A stretch of DNA of 64,000 nt, from positions 434,001 through 498,000 of the forward strand of contig OX439035.1 of the NCBI GenBank assembly GCA_949317995.1, given 5' to 3'. Below the pieces are notes generated by a model, which saw only the letters and a program-made list of their open reading frames with translations, searched no databases and had not been told where the DNA came from. The DNA is from Acholoe squamosa. Its lineage: Eukaryota > Annelida > Polychaeta > Phyllodocida > Polynoidae. The position numbers and the translations under genes were made by a program. Within the stretch, counting starts at the first letter, position 1. The number at the start of each line of letters is the position of its first letter. This document shows, piece by piece, positions 10,634-21,556 of the stretch.

Positions 10634-12236
10634 TTCGGGGTGGAGCGCGGCCAGACGGCTGAAAGTTGCAGACGACCTAATGCGAGTTCCTCCAGCCCAG
10701 GGCTAGAGGGATTCGAAGAGGATGATTACACATCCCAGCATCTGCTGTTAGACTGGAAACTGGGTCAACAGCAAGTGTATAACCCGGAAGGTGTCCAGAC
10801 AGTTTTCTTGACACTGGGTCTAACAGACGATCCTGCCAGAATTGGAGATGGGATCGTTAAACTATACCCAAGTACCCCTAGACAGGTTGCTTCGGATACG
10901 GGGGTATTAAGCGAGTTGGTTAAACCTGCCTGGTCAGACTTGAGCGATTGGTCCCAAGTTTTAACTAGTAGGCGCCAGCTAGGACCTAATATTCTGACGC
11001 TCCTAATATTCTGGAAACCCCTAAGGCTCAAAGTCCTATCCAACGGACGGAGATGCCTACGAGGGGGGTAACAGATGGGGCGGTCCGATCAACTCAGGAG
11101 ACCCCATTGATGACATCGTCGGATCATGAGAGCGATGATGATAGGGATGGGGAAGATCCAAAAGGATCTATCGGCACCCAGATAGATAGCACCCGAGAGA
11201 CATTACCGAAATGTGCGGAACTGTATTCTCTGGGGCTATCCTTAGACGAAGGCTTATCGGACTCTGTTCAATCCGGGGGGCAGCCGTAAGTCGAGGTATG
11301 GATGTCGAATGGGCCCCGGGTATAAGACAACCGCGGCTTATTTAAAGGCCAAAGAAGAGGTAGAGCAACAAGCTAAGAGACAGCATGAACAATTCATAGC
11401 TGCACAAAAGAAGATAGAGGATGAGACAAAGGAACAGATTGGAAAGCTCCGTTCTGTCGAACAGGAGGCGATTCTAAAGGAATCTGACCTCAAGTATCGT
11501 TTGTCGTCTCTAGCCCATCGGGTGGAGTTGAAAGAAAAGGATGAGAAGGAAAGAGAGATTAAATTAGCTGACCTAGAAAGGGAAGAAGCTAATAGGCGAA
11601 GGGCGATTGACAAGGCTAGAGCCGAGGAAGTCGCTAAGGCTTGGGATGTAAATAAATTGCAATCCGAGTTGAACGCGATGGAGGAGAAGTTGAAAAGACT
11701 TCAACTCCGTAAAGCTGAGACGGAAGCCAAGTTGGTCTCGGAACAGGATGAAATCCATAAGGAGACCACCGAGTACCAAAGGTCTCAGAAAGAAAAAGGA
11801 GAGAAGTATCGTCTATTAAAAGATACTTTGAAGAAGGAGGCACTAGCTGCCCAAGAAGAACGGAACCGAGCTGTGGCAGACAATGAGAAGATCAGATTAG
11901 AGATGTCAGAGAATGCTCAGTTAAGAGAAGAACAGAGGAACTTGACCACGGATGTGGCAATCCTGACTATAAACAAGTCCGCTATGGAAAGCTACTTGCA
12001 GGAAAAGGAGCATACAAACGTACCTCCAAGGAGTAAGGACCAGAATCCAGACTCTACTTTTGTCAAACAGGGTGACTTCGTCTTCTGTTTGACACCTAAG
12101 CAGTCGACAGGGGCGTACAACAACGACAACGCCTCTCGGAACGTTGATCAAGGGGGCGTCTATGTCAGAACCCAAGATCAGAATGGCTGGACCAGTAGAG
12201 TTCGCATCAGTGAGGTTCCGATAGTCCATAATTTGG
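10634..12236 (+). pseudogene. Element X leader and coiled-coil part of gag
   Basis: Three open stretches in different frames (about 10634-11071, 11053-11289 and 11309 onward) follow the primer site. The third encodes a strongly charged Glu/Lys/Arg-rich region with heptad character from about residue 15 to 220, for example KAKEEVEQQAKRQHEQF and LEREEANRRRAIDKARAEE, which predicts a long coiled coil. This lies where the N-terminal part of Gag is expected. The reading frame is broken by frameshifts and by the insertion at 12237. A long coiled coil is unusual for Ty3-type Gag. Confidence 0.6.
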
Positions 12237-12418
12237 CGGGCCTCCCTAGCCCACTTAAAAGGGTCTATTTCTCCTCTTTCCTATCCCCTCAGGATGTGTG
12301 TGGTGCACATATGCGCGGGCACTGACACATTCCTCTGAAATTGTGTAATGTAGTTCTCGCCATGAATATGACCTTAGCTGTCGAAATGGCGTTAAACCTC
12401 TATTACTCACTCACTCAC
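12237..12418 (+). mobile_element. 182-bp 5'-truncated retroposon with 12-bp target duplication in gag of X
   Basis: TCCATAATTTGG is present at 12225-12236 and again at 12419-12430. The inserted piece ends CTTAGCTGTCGAAATGGCGT, then TAAACC and an ACTC tail. Removal restores the host sequence at one duplicate copy. The tail is the presumed source of the 28-bp minisatellite at 5879-7290. Confidence 0.85.
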
Positions 12419-12430
12419 TCCATAATTTGG

Positions 12431-13868
12431 ACCCGGACTACATTCAAAGAGACTGTTCCGACACAAGTGCCGAAACAAGCGGATTCCACATACATGTGGA
12501 TTAGACAGATAATGTTGGGCTGGATGCAGGTAATCCGGACAGCCAGCAAAATGCTCAAAGTAGCAGTAGCCAACAAGGGCAGGCTGGCCAAGCACCTAAT
12601 GACGGTGGTCAGGGCGGGTCAGCCAATACGAGCAGGCATGGGGGTAATGGTGCTTCAGGTACCAACCCTAATGCAGGGGGTGGAGGCTACGCGGGTAATA
12701 ATGGGTCACAGTGGACATATATCTCACCACCACCACAACCACCGCCGAACAATAACAGTTTCGGCGGTTTAGGAGGCAATCGAACCTTGAATGAAACCAA
12801 GGTGATTGAATGGAGCAAACAGCAATGCAGTAGATTGTTGTATGCTCACAACTCAGCCCGAAGGGTAGCCGTCATCCCTAAGGAATACGACGGTACTCGG
12901 CCATGGAAAGAATGGTTTGAAGACTTCATCGACGTGATGAATTGTAATGGATGGACCCCATACGAGGCCAAGCCACATCTAGTTAGATGTTTAAAAGGTG
13001 GTCCGGGCGCATGGCCGTTGACCAATGGCGTACCTGGTATGGTCTCGCCAGGAGTTTTGAGCAGCTCGTTGAATCTGCTATTGGATTGTTATGCAATATG
13101 GTCAAGGAGGATCAGATGGTACGTTTTAGGAAACATACTCAGAAACCCACGGAAGCTTTTAGGGCATATGGCATGGAACTTCATGCCCTGTTAAGTAAGG
13201 CCAGACCCGGGACAGAGAACCAGGACTGGTATATTTTTAAGGAACAATTTAACTTTATTTGGCATTTTTTCAGGTATGGTGAAGTTACATAAATTCTCTT
13301 CGACATTCTGTCGGGTTGGTCCATATATTTACAATAGTACATACAATAAATGATCAATTTGTAGTGTATCACAATCTTTGCAGTTTGTCGTTACGTATAT
13401 ATGTTGCTACATATGTGTATTTTATCACAGCATTAGAGATTGTATATTTTAATTTACTCAAGAAGTCAAATACCTTGAAGAGAGTGGGGTTCATGGTTTT
13501 ATATATTTGTACTGTGGATCACTTGATAACTCAATTCGTCAAGGGTCTAAGGGACCGAGACGAGCAGATTGCTGCAAGAGACGCCTGGAAAGAGGGGTCT
13601 ACACTGCACGGCAAGTGAGGGGTCATCTCCAGACATGACCAAAATGATGGAAGAGATGTGCAAGAAAATAACTGATGCACTACAAGCCAGTCGGTCGAGA
13701 CCCAGAGTGGATCGCCAAACCGTTAAGTGTTTTAGGTGCCAAAGGATGGGGCACTATTCTTCTGAATGTACCGCTGCAAAGCCGGTAATGGCGGCTTACT
13801 ATGAAGCCGAAGCCGAAACCGAGGCAGACCACAATGATACGGAAGCTCCCGATGTAGGGGGAAATTAG
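12431..13868 (+). pseudogene. Element X gag, capsid-like region and zinc knuckle
   Basis: Broken frames encode a capsid-like segment (WKEWFEDFIDVMNCNGW near 12903-12955, then FRAYGMELHALL near 13160) and a CCHC zinc knuckle CFRCQRMGHYSSEC at about 13728-13770 (C-X2-C-X4-H-X4-C). The order and motifs are those of Ty3-type Gag, which packages element RNA into particles. At least three frameshifts are present, and an AT-rich block splits the frame near 13232-13509. Confidence 0.75.
13232..13509. other. AT-rich block interrupting gag of X
   Basis: Base composition changes sharply to AT-rich within gag, and coding resemblance stops after GTENQDWY and resumes at VDHLITQFVKGL. I see no clear target duplication or inverted ends. 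It may be an unidentified insertion. Confidence 0.45.
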
Positions 13869-14139
13869 TGGGGGTTTTCGAATCAAATTTACCTGGAGGT
13901 CGGGTGTCTGTGGGTGCGCACCCCAGCACTCCAACCGGGGCCAGGGACCCTAGTGTCAAATTGTGTGGTGGCGACAATTACGAGGCGAGTGGCCGCACTG
14001 GGGGAGGTGAAGGATGGATCAAAGAGTTGATTCGAGTGTGCAGGACACGCCTTCCCCCAAGTCATCCGTGTCTGGAGTTTTTGAGAGGACTCTGATTGAA
14101 TCTTGGTGATTCGGGAGACTTTCAACAGTTTACTAGTAA

Positions 14140-14806
14140 CCCATTCCCGCTGTGGAAGGCCGGGTAGGAGAATCCTTAGTGGATACTGGAGCTAGCCATT
14201 CCTGTGTGTCCAAAAGATTCCTTGACTCGGTGGCCAGCAGTCGTTCTTTCGCCGACTATCGCAGAGGTTAGCGATGATGGAATCCTCGGATTGGACTTTG
14301 CAAGCCTATACGGGGCCATGTTGGACCCACGGGATGGTATGATGAGTATCTGGAACCCATATGGCTTGCATGTACAGTGTGTATTAAGACAGGTGTCTTC
14401 AGTAGCTTCGGTTATGCATAGGGTAAAAATCCCTCCGGGTACCACTTGTGATGTCCTTTGTGGCGGATCAATGTCCCAGAAGGGTGAGACGGGAGTCTTT
14501 TAACCCGATACGGTATACTTATCGAGCATCGGGTTGGACTCAGTGGATACATTGGTGGCAAATGCAGTATGGTCTGTATTACCCATGACTAACCGAACTG
14601 GCTCAGTGATTGATTTAAAACGTGGCGACAGTGTTGGGGAGATGAGTTTGGTAGAACACGTCGCCGAGGCCAAGTTTAATAAACCATTGAACCCTGTTAG
14701 TAAGCATCCATTGGATGAAGAATTCCAGAAACTGATTGATAAATCAGGGGACCTCCTGCGAAGGTACGAGAGTGCTTTCGGTAGGGAAGGAGGACCCGTG
14801 GGTTAA
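14140..14806 (+). pseudogene. Element X protease and linker
   Basis: The aspartic protease active site DTGAS is encoded at 14182-14196 in the context VGESLVDTGASHSCVSKRF. Downstream frames (14204-14503 and 14534-14806) carry the region between protease and reverse transcriptase. Frame changes separate these parts. Confidence 0.7.
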
Positions 14807-14815
14807 ACCGATAAG

Positions 14816-15598
14816 GTGTTGCACACCATTAATGTGGGAGACGAGAAACCTTTCAAGATCCCGTATCGTAGACTTCCTCTTAAGAAGAAGTTAATATGCG
14901 AGCAGGAAATACAAAAGCAATTGGAACTGGGGGTAATCTTGCCTAGCTCGAGCCCTTGGTCCAGTCCCGTTTGTATGACTACAAAGAAAGACTGTACAAT
15001 CCGTTTCTGTGTCAATTACCAGAAATTAAACGGTATGACAAAGAAGAACTCGTATCCTCTACCAAGGATAGATGAGACGTTAGATAACTTGGGTGGGAAC
15101 CAATGGTTCTGCACCCTGGATTTACAATCCGGGTATTGGCAAATACCGATGCATCCCAATGACATAGAGAAAACTGCTTTCTCTAGCCATTTGGAACTAT
15201 TCGAGTATAATGTCTTGCCCTTCGGATTGTGTAACGCACCAGCTACGTTTGATGCTATGAAGGAATCTCTACTCAGTGACCTGCTGTGGAAAAAGTGTTT
15301 GGTTTACCTGGACGACGTTGTATTCGGCAAGTCGTTTAAGGAATGCCACGCAAACCTGCAGCTGGTACTGGATCGGATTCTAGCCAACGGCCTAAAAGTC
15401 AAGCCTAAGAAATGTAACCTGTTCAAGAAAACAATTACATACTTAGGAAGGATCATAACTCCTAGCGGAGTGAGTGCAGATCCAGAAAAGCTTGAGGCGG
15501 TTGAAAATTGGGAAAGACCCACGAGTGCTAAGGAGGTTAGATCATTTCTAGGATTTTGTTCCTACTACCGTGATTTTATACCGAATTACTATGTGTAA
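14816..15598 (+). pseudogene. Element X reverse transcriptase
   Basis: An open stretch of 260 codons covers most of the reverse transcriptase. Recognisable motifs are LQLGVILPSS-type linker residues, FCVNYQKLN, CTLDLQSGYWQIPM, LPFGLCNAPATF and the catalytic YLDD (in CLVYLDDVVFG), followed by FLGFCSYYRDFIPNY. These are typical of Ty3/Metaviridae. The frame ends in a stop at 15596-15598 just before the connection to RNase H, so the protein is not made as a whole. Confidence 0.85.
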
Positions 15599-15606
15599 GC
15601 TTCCCC

Positions 15607-16690
15607 ATGCAATGCTTGGCTCACTGGACCCCGGGTAGGGCTCGGGAACCATTCCCATGGACCAGCAAGCAGGAAGAATCTTTTAACAAAATAAAAGATT
15701 TGTTTAGGAATACACCGGTATTGGAATATCCTACTCCCGAAGGGCATTTCATACTAGACACCGATGCGAGCAATGATGCTATAGGGGTGGCCCTCTCTCA
15801 GGTCCAGAATGGAGTCGAAGTCCCATTAGCATTTGCTAGCAACATGTTAAGTAAGACCCAGCGTAATTATTGTACCACTAAAAGAGAACTTCTTGCTGTA
15901 GTTCCCCCTGTGGAGTGGGGACCTTCATGTGAGGGCATGGAGGAGCAGAATAACTTCATTGGGAGTCCACAAAGGAGGAATTCTCCTTCCTTTCTACCAG
16001 TGGGCATACCAGATTCGTAAAAGGCGACAAACTTGGGGTTTCTTGTGGCTTAGGGTGAGCATGTGGGCAGCTGGTGTCCATATGCGCAGGCCCGGGCCTA
16101 CATGCTTGTCTTTTGCCATGGGATTCCCCCTCAGTGAACCACGTCTGAGTGATCAAAGGCCGTGGTTTGTCTGGCCCTGCCTATGGGACCAGGCAAATAA
16201 AAGAACACTTGCTATCCTTCGAAAAGAGTAGGGGAATGAAGCCCCGGTAGCGGTTTTCCCCCTCACCCCTCCTCATAGATGCGGTCATTCATCTCATAGA
16301 TTCGATCATTCATAGATTCGGTCACTGCTGTGTCGGGCAAGCAGCATATAAATACCTGTCCAAACAGAAAAGAAAGGACTTAATGTCCGAGAAACCTTGA
16401 ATGTCTGAGTTCCTTTATGGCCCCCGGACGTAAAACTAAACAAACAAACAAAAAATCTTGCTGTAGTGGTGTATACGAAGAAGTTTAAGCATTTCCTGTG
16501 GTGAACTGACTTCACTTTACGGACCGACCATTCGTCTCTAAGGTGGCTTCTTAATTTTAAGGACGCCGGAAGGATGATTGGGAGATGGTTAGCTCATTTA
16601 TCCGAGTTCGGATTAGAGCACAAGCAGATCGAGCACCGTCCGGGTGCGAAGCATATCAATGCGGATGCCTTATCGAGGCGACCGGTCCGA
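15607..16690 (+). pseudogene. Element X RNase H, split by a 553-bp retroposon
   Basis: The first half (15607-15902) has FILDTDASNDAIGVAL and the RELLAVV segment. The second half resumes at 16456 with VVYTKKFKHF and ends with HINADALSRRP near 16680. The insertion at 15903-16455 separates the two. A stop codon and a frame change also lie in the second half. Confidence 0.75.
15903..16455 (+). mobile_element. 553-bp retroposon with 12-bp target duplication inside RNase H of X
   Basis: TCTTGCTGTAGT occurs at 15891-15902 and at 16456-16467 and brackets the insert. It ends with CTTGAATGTCTGAGTTCCT, a short spacer, TAAAACTAAACAAACAAAC and a run of A. The same 3' end occurs at 6300-6338. I see no clear tRNA-like A and B boxes at the 5' end, so it is a retroposon of undetermined type. 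It has no long coding frame. Confidence 0.85.
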
Positions 16691-17905
16691 AAGTGCCAAA
16701 ATGCCACTTGTGAAGACTGCGGGGCCCACAATGCTGTGGTCGCAGGGCTGGTATATACCACCCCCCGCATCCCCTGGGAGGAGGCTGTATTCAGCTATTA
16801 TCGATTGGTCCCCGGAGACCATCAAGAAGTTCCAACAGTCGGATCCCACCACTACGCGCATAATGGAATACTTGCGGAAAGGTATTAAGCCGGTAAGGCC
16901 GATGTTATCTCTGGAAGACAGAGAGACGAGGCGATTGATAGCTAAATGGACCGAGCTGGAGATCCGAGGTGGCATACTGTGCAGGTGGAAGACTTCTTCC
17001 ACCCGCAATAAGCTATTGCAAATAGTAATTCCCACGTCTATGAGAAGGGATATCATGTATTATTGTCATGGACACCAAACGAGTGGCCATTTTGGAAAGA
17101 AAAGATCCATAGAACATCTGCAGAGACGATACTACTGGCCTGGGATGAGAAGTGACCTACTTCGGTGGATCGCAACTTGTCCCGATTGTTGTAAAAACAA
17201 GCCAGGACCGGGCCTAAGCAAGCTACCCTTGTCCCAGGAATTGTTTGGTGTCCGATTTGCTCGTGTAGCAATCAACATCATCAGCGGATTTAAAACGACG
17301 CCTAGAGAGAACACTTGTATGATGGTCGTCACAGACTACTATACTAAGTACACTAGGCAAAAAGAATATGCTTTAACGTAGGGGACAAGGTACTAAGGTA
17401 TTACGAGCCACTCGAACGATTGAAGCTCGTAACACCTTGGGAGGGTCCATTTAAGGTTGTGCGCATCATCTCCGAATCAACGGTGATGGAAGACTGCTTC
17501 ACCGGTAGAAGGTGGACTACCAATGTAGGGAAGCTCCGGCCCTGGAAGGGACGCGAAGCGGCGGAGAGGGAGTTCGGATACCAACCCCCTAGGCCAACTT
17601 TAAGTAAGCCTAGCGTAGCTGTACCCGAGAAAAGCCCTAGAGGTCGGCCTAGGAGGCACCCGGAGGCGAAGGTAGCTTCTAAAAAGAAGACGACAGCCCG
17701 GAAACGGCCTAATCGTAAGAAATGGAAAAATGTCTCGCTGAGTGAAGGCATTACATATGGGAAGGGTCTTGCCGTGGCTACGTGCGGCCCGGAGAAGGCC
17801 GTATGTAAAGCCGGGAGAAATAAAGAAGGGAACCAATGGGGGTTCGGCTCCGGCCACAACCACCTCCAAACGGGTGGTCAGCCAGGTAACACCACCACCA
17901 CCACC
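16691..17905 (+). pseudogene. Element X integrase with core deletion
   Basis: The zinc-binding domain is visible (YYCHGHQTSGHFGKK, then RRYYWPGM and CPDCC). The catalytic core begins with VAINIISGF, where the usual first aspartate is asparagine, and breaks off after VVTDYYTKYT near 17357. The sequence then jumps to a C-terminal segment (RQKEYAL, LVTPWEGPFKVVRI of GPY/F type). The second aspartate and the glutamate of the DDE triad are absent. A basic tail rich in Lys, Arg and Pro follows to about 17870. Confidence 0.75.
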
Positions 17906-19106
17906 ACATCACCCCCCGGGTGAAGCCACTGGAAGTCAGGATGACTGGAGTACCTTCTTTGGTGCCCCATCCAGCCACAGTGCATGGTGGGCCGTAGAGG
18001 GTTCCTCCAGTAAACAGCGCCAGGCTTATGACGAGTACACGGCGAAGTTCCTTGCCATGGGACCCGCAGGACCCGAATCACAGGTCCTGACCTCCTCGGG
18101 CCAAGCTAAGTCTCGGGGTAGAGGCCGCGGTGGAATTGAATCCACCCGAGCGCCCCCTGGCTACGGCCGAGGCCGGGGAGGCACCACAATTATGGGTTCC
18201 GAAGTCCCTTCTGCAGGCGCTCCGCCTGTTACTGTGCAACCTCCAGCACCAGCGATGGCTACCACCCCATCCGCGGGCCTGCGGGTCCCCGTCATAGAGA
18301 CGTACGTACCTGCCAGATCCAGAACGACCTGATGGGCGAATGGCAGTCCTTGCATCGCCAGAAGTCTATCGACTACTGGCGAACCATGACTGAAGCCACC
18401 TTCAATCTGGTCTATGAGATCCCGAAGAGGGAGGAAGACAAAATTAAGGAGCAGGAGATTAAGCGGGCCGAGGAGGCCTATAAATCCTGCAGGGAAAAAC
18501 AGGGAAGCCGAGAAGCTTAAGGAGTTCCACGCTGCTGAGAACTTAAAGTACATTTATAGGTACAAGGAGGCAGACTTGAAGTTCTTCCTCTGCTTCAGCA
18601 AGCACCTGGATGACTGGGACGGCACCGCGTCGTCTCTAGTCATCCCTTCGGGTGCCGAAGCGAAGGGATGACTCCGAGGGCATGGGTGCTCTGAGTTTAC
18701 TCAGTGACCCGAGCACTGAAGCCCTTAAGCTCCTTACTAAAGGCAGCAGCAGCTCGGCTCCCGCACCTTGCCCGGAGTCAGGTGAGAAGATGGACACTGA
18801 AGATGAGTACGAGGACTTATAAGTGTCCATCTGCCGGCTCCCCTTCACTAGTACCCGAGGGTACAGGCATGCGTTATGCCAGAGATTAATTTCTTGAAGG
18901 ACTACTCGGATCCGACGGACTGGAATGACAACCTGCAGCCAAGATGGACGCCACCCGAAATACCTATGGATTACCACATGAATAGGGGGCTCCATCTTCC
19001 CATCCTCAACAGGGCACTACATACAGCAACGTGGCTTGCCACCACTCGTTTGTCGCAGTATGGAGCTGCAGAAACCAGGTTCGCCGGAAGTTTAGTTTTA
19101 TTGTAA
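17880..19106 (+). pseudogene. Element X extra 3' open region (RGG-type, unknown function)
   Basis: After integrase the element carries a further coding-like region in three frames. It has a Pro/Gly-rich part with RGRGRGG and GYGRGRGG boxes (about 18110-18180). A charged helical part (about 18332-18520) includes SIDYWRTMTEATFNLVYEI and KREEDKIKEQEIKRAEEAY. A C-terminal block (18876-19106) begins PEINFLKDYSDPTDW. The same parts recur in the Y copy with few changes, mostly substitutions that keep the residues similar. I do not recognise the product. RGG boxes suggest RNA binding, which is inference. Confidence 0.55.
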
Positions 19107-19483
19107 GGGTGATCCTGCTACTCCGGTAGGACACCTCTTAAAGTTATATTTGAATGTGTAACATTATTTTCTATAAAACTATATTTTTATATAAACTAAA
19201 CATAAAAAAAGAAAATCTCCTTAATAACAATATATATATTTAAACACGTCATAACTATAATAAATTTGTAACACTGTTACTTATATATTCATCCATAGGT
19301 TGATGGTGCATAAGGCACCACCTCCTATTTATGTTATTATTTAGTTACTTCGGATTATATGTGACAATGCCTATTATTATGTACATATTATTTATAATGC
19401 CCCTTAATGTCATATACTTTGTAAAACATTGTTATATAGACTTACCTATGTATATACTGTCATATAGCTTTAACAATAGGTAC
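19107..19483 (+). other. Element X 3' untranslated region up to the breakpoint
   Basis: This AT-rich sequence matches 38817 to about 39175 in reverse. In Y the homologous sequence continues for about 40 bp through a purine tract into the 3' LTR. In X it stops at GGTAC (19483) and joins satellite. Confidence 0.8.
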
Positions 19484-20605
19484 TAGGTACAGCTTATACA
19501 TGGCAGATATTACAAAGACTAGGTGCAGCTTATACATGGGAGCTATTACAAAGACTAGGTGCAGCGTATATACATGGGAGCTATAACAAAGACTAGGTAC
19601 AGCTTATACATGGCAGATATTACAAAGACTAGGTGCAGCTTATACATGGGAGCTATTACAAAGACTAGGTGCAGCGTATATACATGGGAGCTATAACAAA
19701 GACTAGGTGCAGCTTATGCATGGGAGCTATAACAAAGACTAGGTGCAGCTCATACATGGGAGCTATAACAAAGACTAGGTGCAACTTATACATGGCAGCT
19801 ATAACAAAGACTAGGTGCAAAAATGGGAGCTATTAGAAAGACTAGGTGCAGCTTATACATGGGAGCTATAACAAAGACTAGGTGCATACATGGGTGCTAT
19901 TACAAAGACTAGGTGCAGCTTATACATGGGAGCTATCACAAAGACAAGGTGCAGCTTATACATGGGAGCTATCACAAAGACTAGGTGCAGCTTATACATG
20001 GGAGCTATTACAAAGACTAGGTGCAAAAATGGGAGCTATTAGAAAGACTAGGTGCAGCTTATACATGGGAGCTATAACAAAGACTAGGTGCATACATGGG
20101 TGCTATTACAAAGACTAGGTGCAGCTTATACATGGGAGCTATCACAAAGACAAGGTACAGCTTATACATGGGAGCTATCACAAAGACTAGGTGCAGCTTA
20201 TACATGGGAGCTATTAGAAAGACTAGGTGCAGCTTATACATGGGAGCTATTAGAAAGACTAGGTGCAGCTTATACATGGGAGCTATTACAAAGACTAGGT
20301 GCAGCTTATAAATGGGAGCTATTACAAAGACTAGGTGCATGCATGGGAGCTATAACAAAGACTAGGTGCAGCTCATACATGGGAGCTATAACAAAGACTA
20401 GGTGCATACATGGGAGCTATAACAAAGACTAGGTGCATACATGGGAGCTATTACAAAGACAAGGTGCAGCTTATACATGGGAGCTATAACAAAGACTAGG
20501 TGCAGCTTATACATGGGAGCTATTACAAAGACTAGGTGCACACATGGCAGCTATAACAAAGACTAGGTGCATACATGGGAGCTATAACAAAGACTAGGTG
20601 CATAC
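19484..20605 (-). repeat. 36-bp satellite array, segment B, reverse orientation
   Basis: The units are reverse complements of segment A (core AGCTATTACAAAGACTAGGT). The switch of orientation occurs exactly at the end of element X, with a few bases of microhomology (TAGGTAC next to TAGGTAC). Some units end GCGTATATACATGGG, a variant with two extra bases. Confidence 0.95.
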
Positions 20606-20619
20606 ATTATGGGTGTTAG

Positions 20620-21188
20620 GAGATACCAATATCAACACTCTTGATGAAAATGCAAATGAAGCAATTAAATTGCATGACTTATGTCGAGATTATGGGCTGC
20701 GCAATTTAATTAACCAAATTACTCGCCCCTTTGATAATAGAGGCACATGTATTGATCATATACTTACTAATACTACCAAACCTGTGGTAGCTGGTGTACT
20801 CAATTACCTGGTCAGTGATCATCTCCCTGTTTTTGCAGCACTCGCAGAACAAAATCTCCCAGATATCATGAGGGAATACCAAACCAGGGACTATAAGGGC
20901 CATCATTCTTATCTGCTAAAGGATTGGGTTTGTGACTGGGATTGGGACACCTTCTGGCAAAGTAATGATGTTGATGCCATGTGGTCCTGTGTGGTACAGT
21001 GCCTTACTGAATATTTAGACAATTTTTGTCCCATGACAACTAAAGTCTTCAAAGATAAGGGTAAAGATTGGATGACAGCAGAAATATTGCGTCTCATCTC
21101 AGAAAGAGATAGAAACATGGAAAACTTTCTAACTACAAAGAATGGAATGTTCTTAAAGAGAGCAAAGACTCTCCGCTGTCTCATATAA
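20620..21188 (+). pseudogene. LINE endonuclease C-terminal part
   Basis: The frame opens with VLGDTNINTLDE, continues through GTCIDHILTNT and has the SDHLPVFAAL motif, which are conserved blocks of apurinic-type LINE endonucleases. The N-terminal catalytic blocks are missing owing to 5' truncation. The frame stops at 21186-21188, and the linker to the reverse transcriptase continues in other frames (21283-21543). Confidence 0.8.
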
Positions 21189-21556
21189 AAAAAGACTAAA
21201 TATGCAAAGTCAAATGTTACAACAACAACCCTAGGCTAACATCAAAAACCCCAAAGCTTTCTGGAAAATCATCAATTCAATTTTGAAACCTAAAGGGGAG
21301 GTATTACCACCGAATTTAAAAGGGGAGGATGGTAAACTCAAAACAAACTTAGACTCTGTTGAGTATATGAATGAGTTTTTCGCAGGCATTGGTGAAAAGC
21401 TATCTGACCAACTAACCCAAGAAGGCCAGCAAATGGCTGACCTCGTTTCTGACTACAATCCAAATATTGATGAGGAGGATCTATGTGAAACGCTTACAGT
21501 AAATCCTGAAACAGTGTCCTATTTGTTGACATATAAATGTTAACAAAACATCAGGT

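Larger units (their letters stand above)
10261..19483 (+). mobile_element. Element X: Ty3-type LTR retrotransposon, decayed, 3' LTR missing at this site
   Basis: X has a 5' LTR, a primer-binding site, gag, protease, reverse transcriptase, RNase H and integrase in Ty3 (Metaviridae) order, then an extra 3' open region. It ends at 19483 without a polypurine tract or 3' LTR and joins satellite DNA in the opposite orientation. Many frameshifts, two retroposon insertions and a deletion in integrase show it is dead. The missing 3' end is found in reverse at 38425-40462. Confidence 0.9.
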
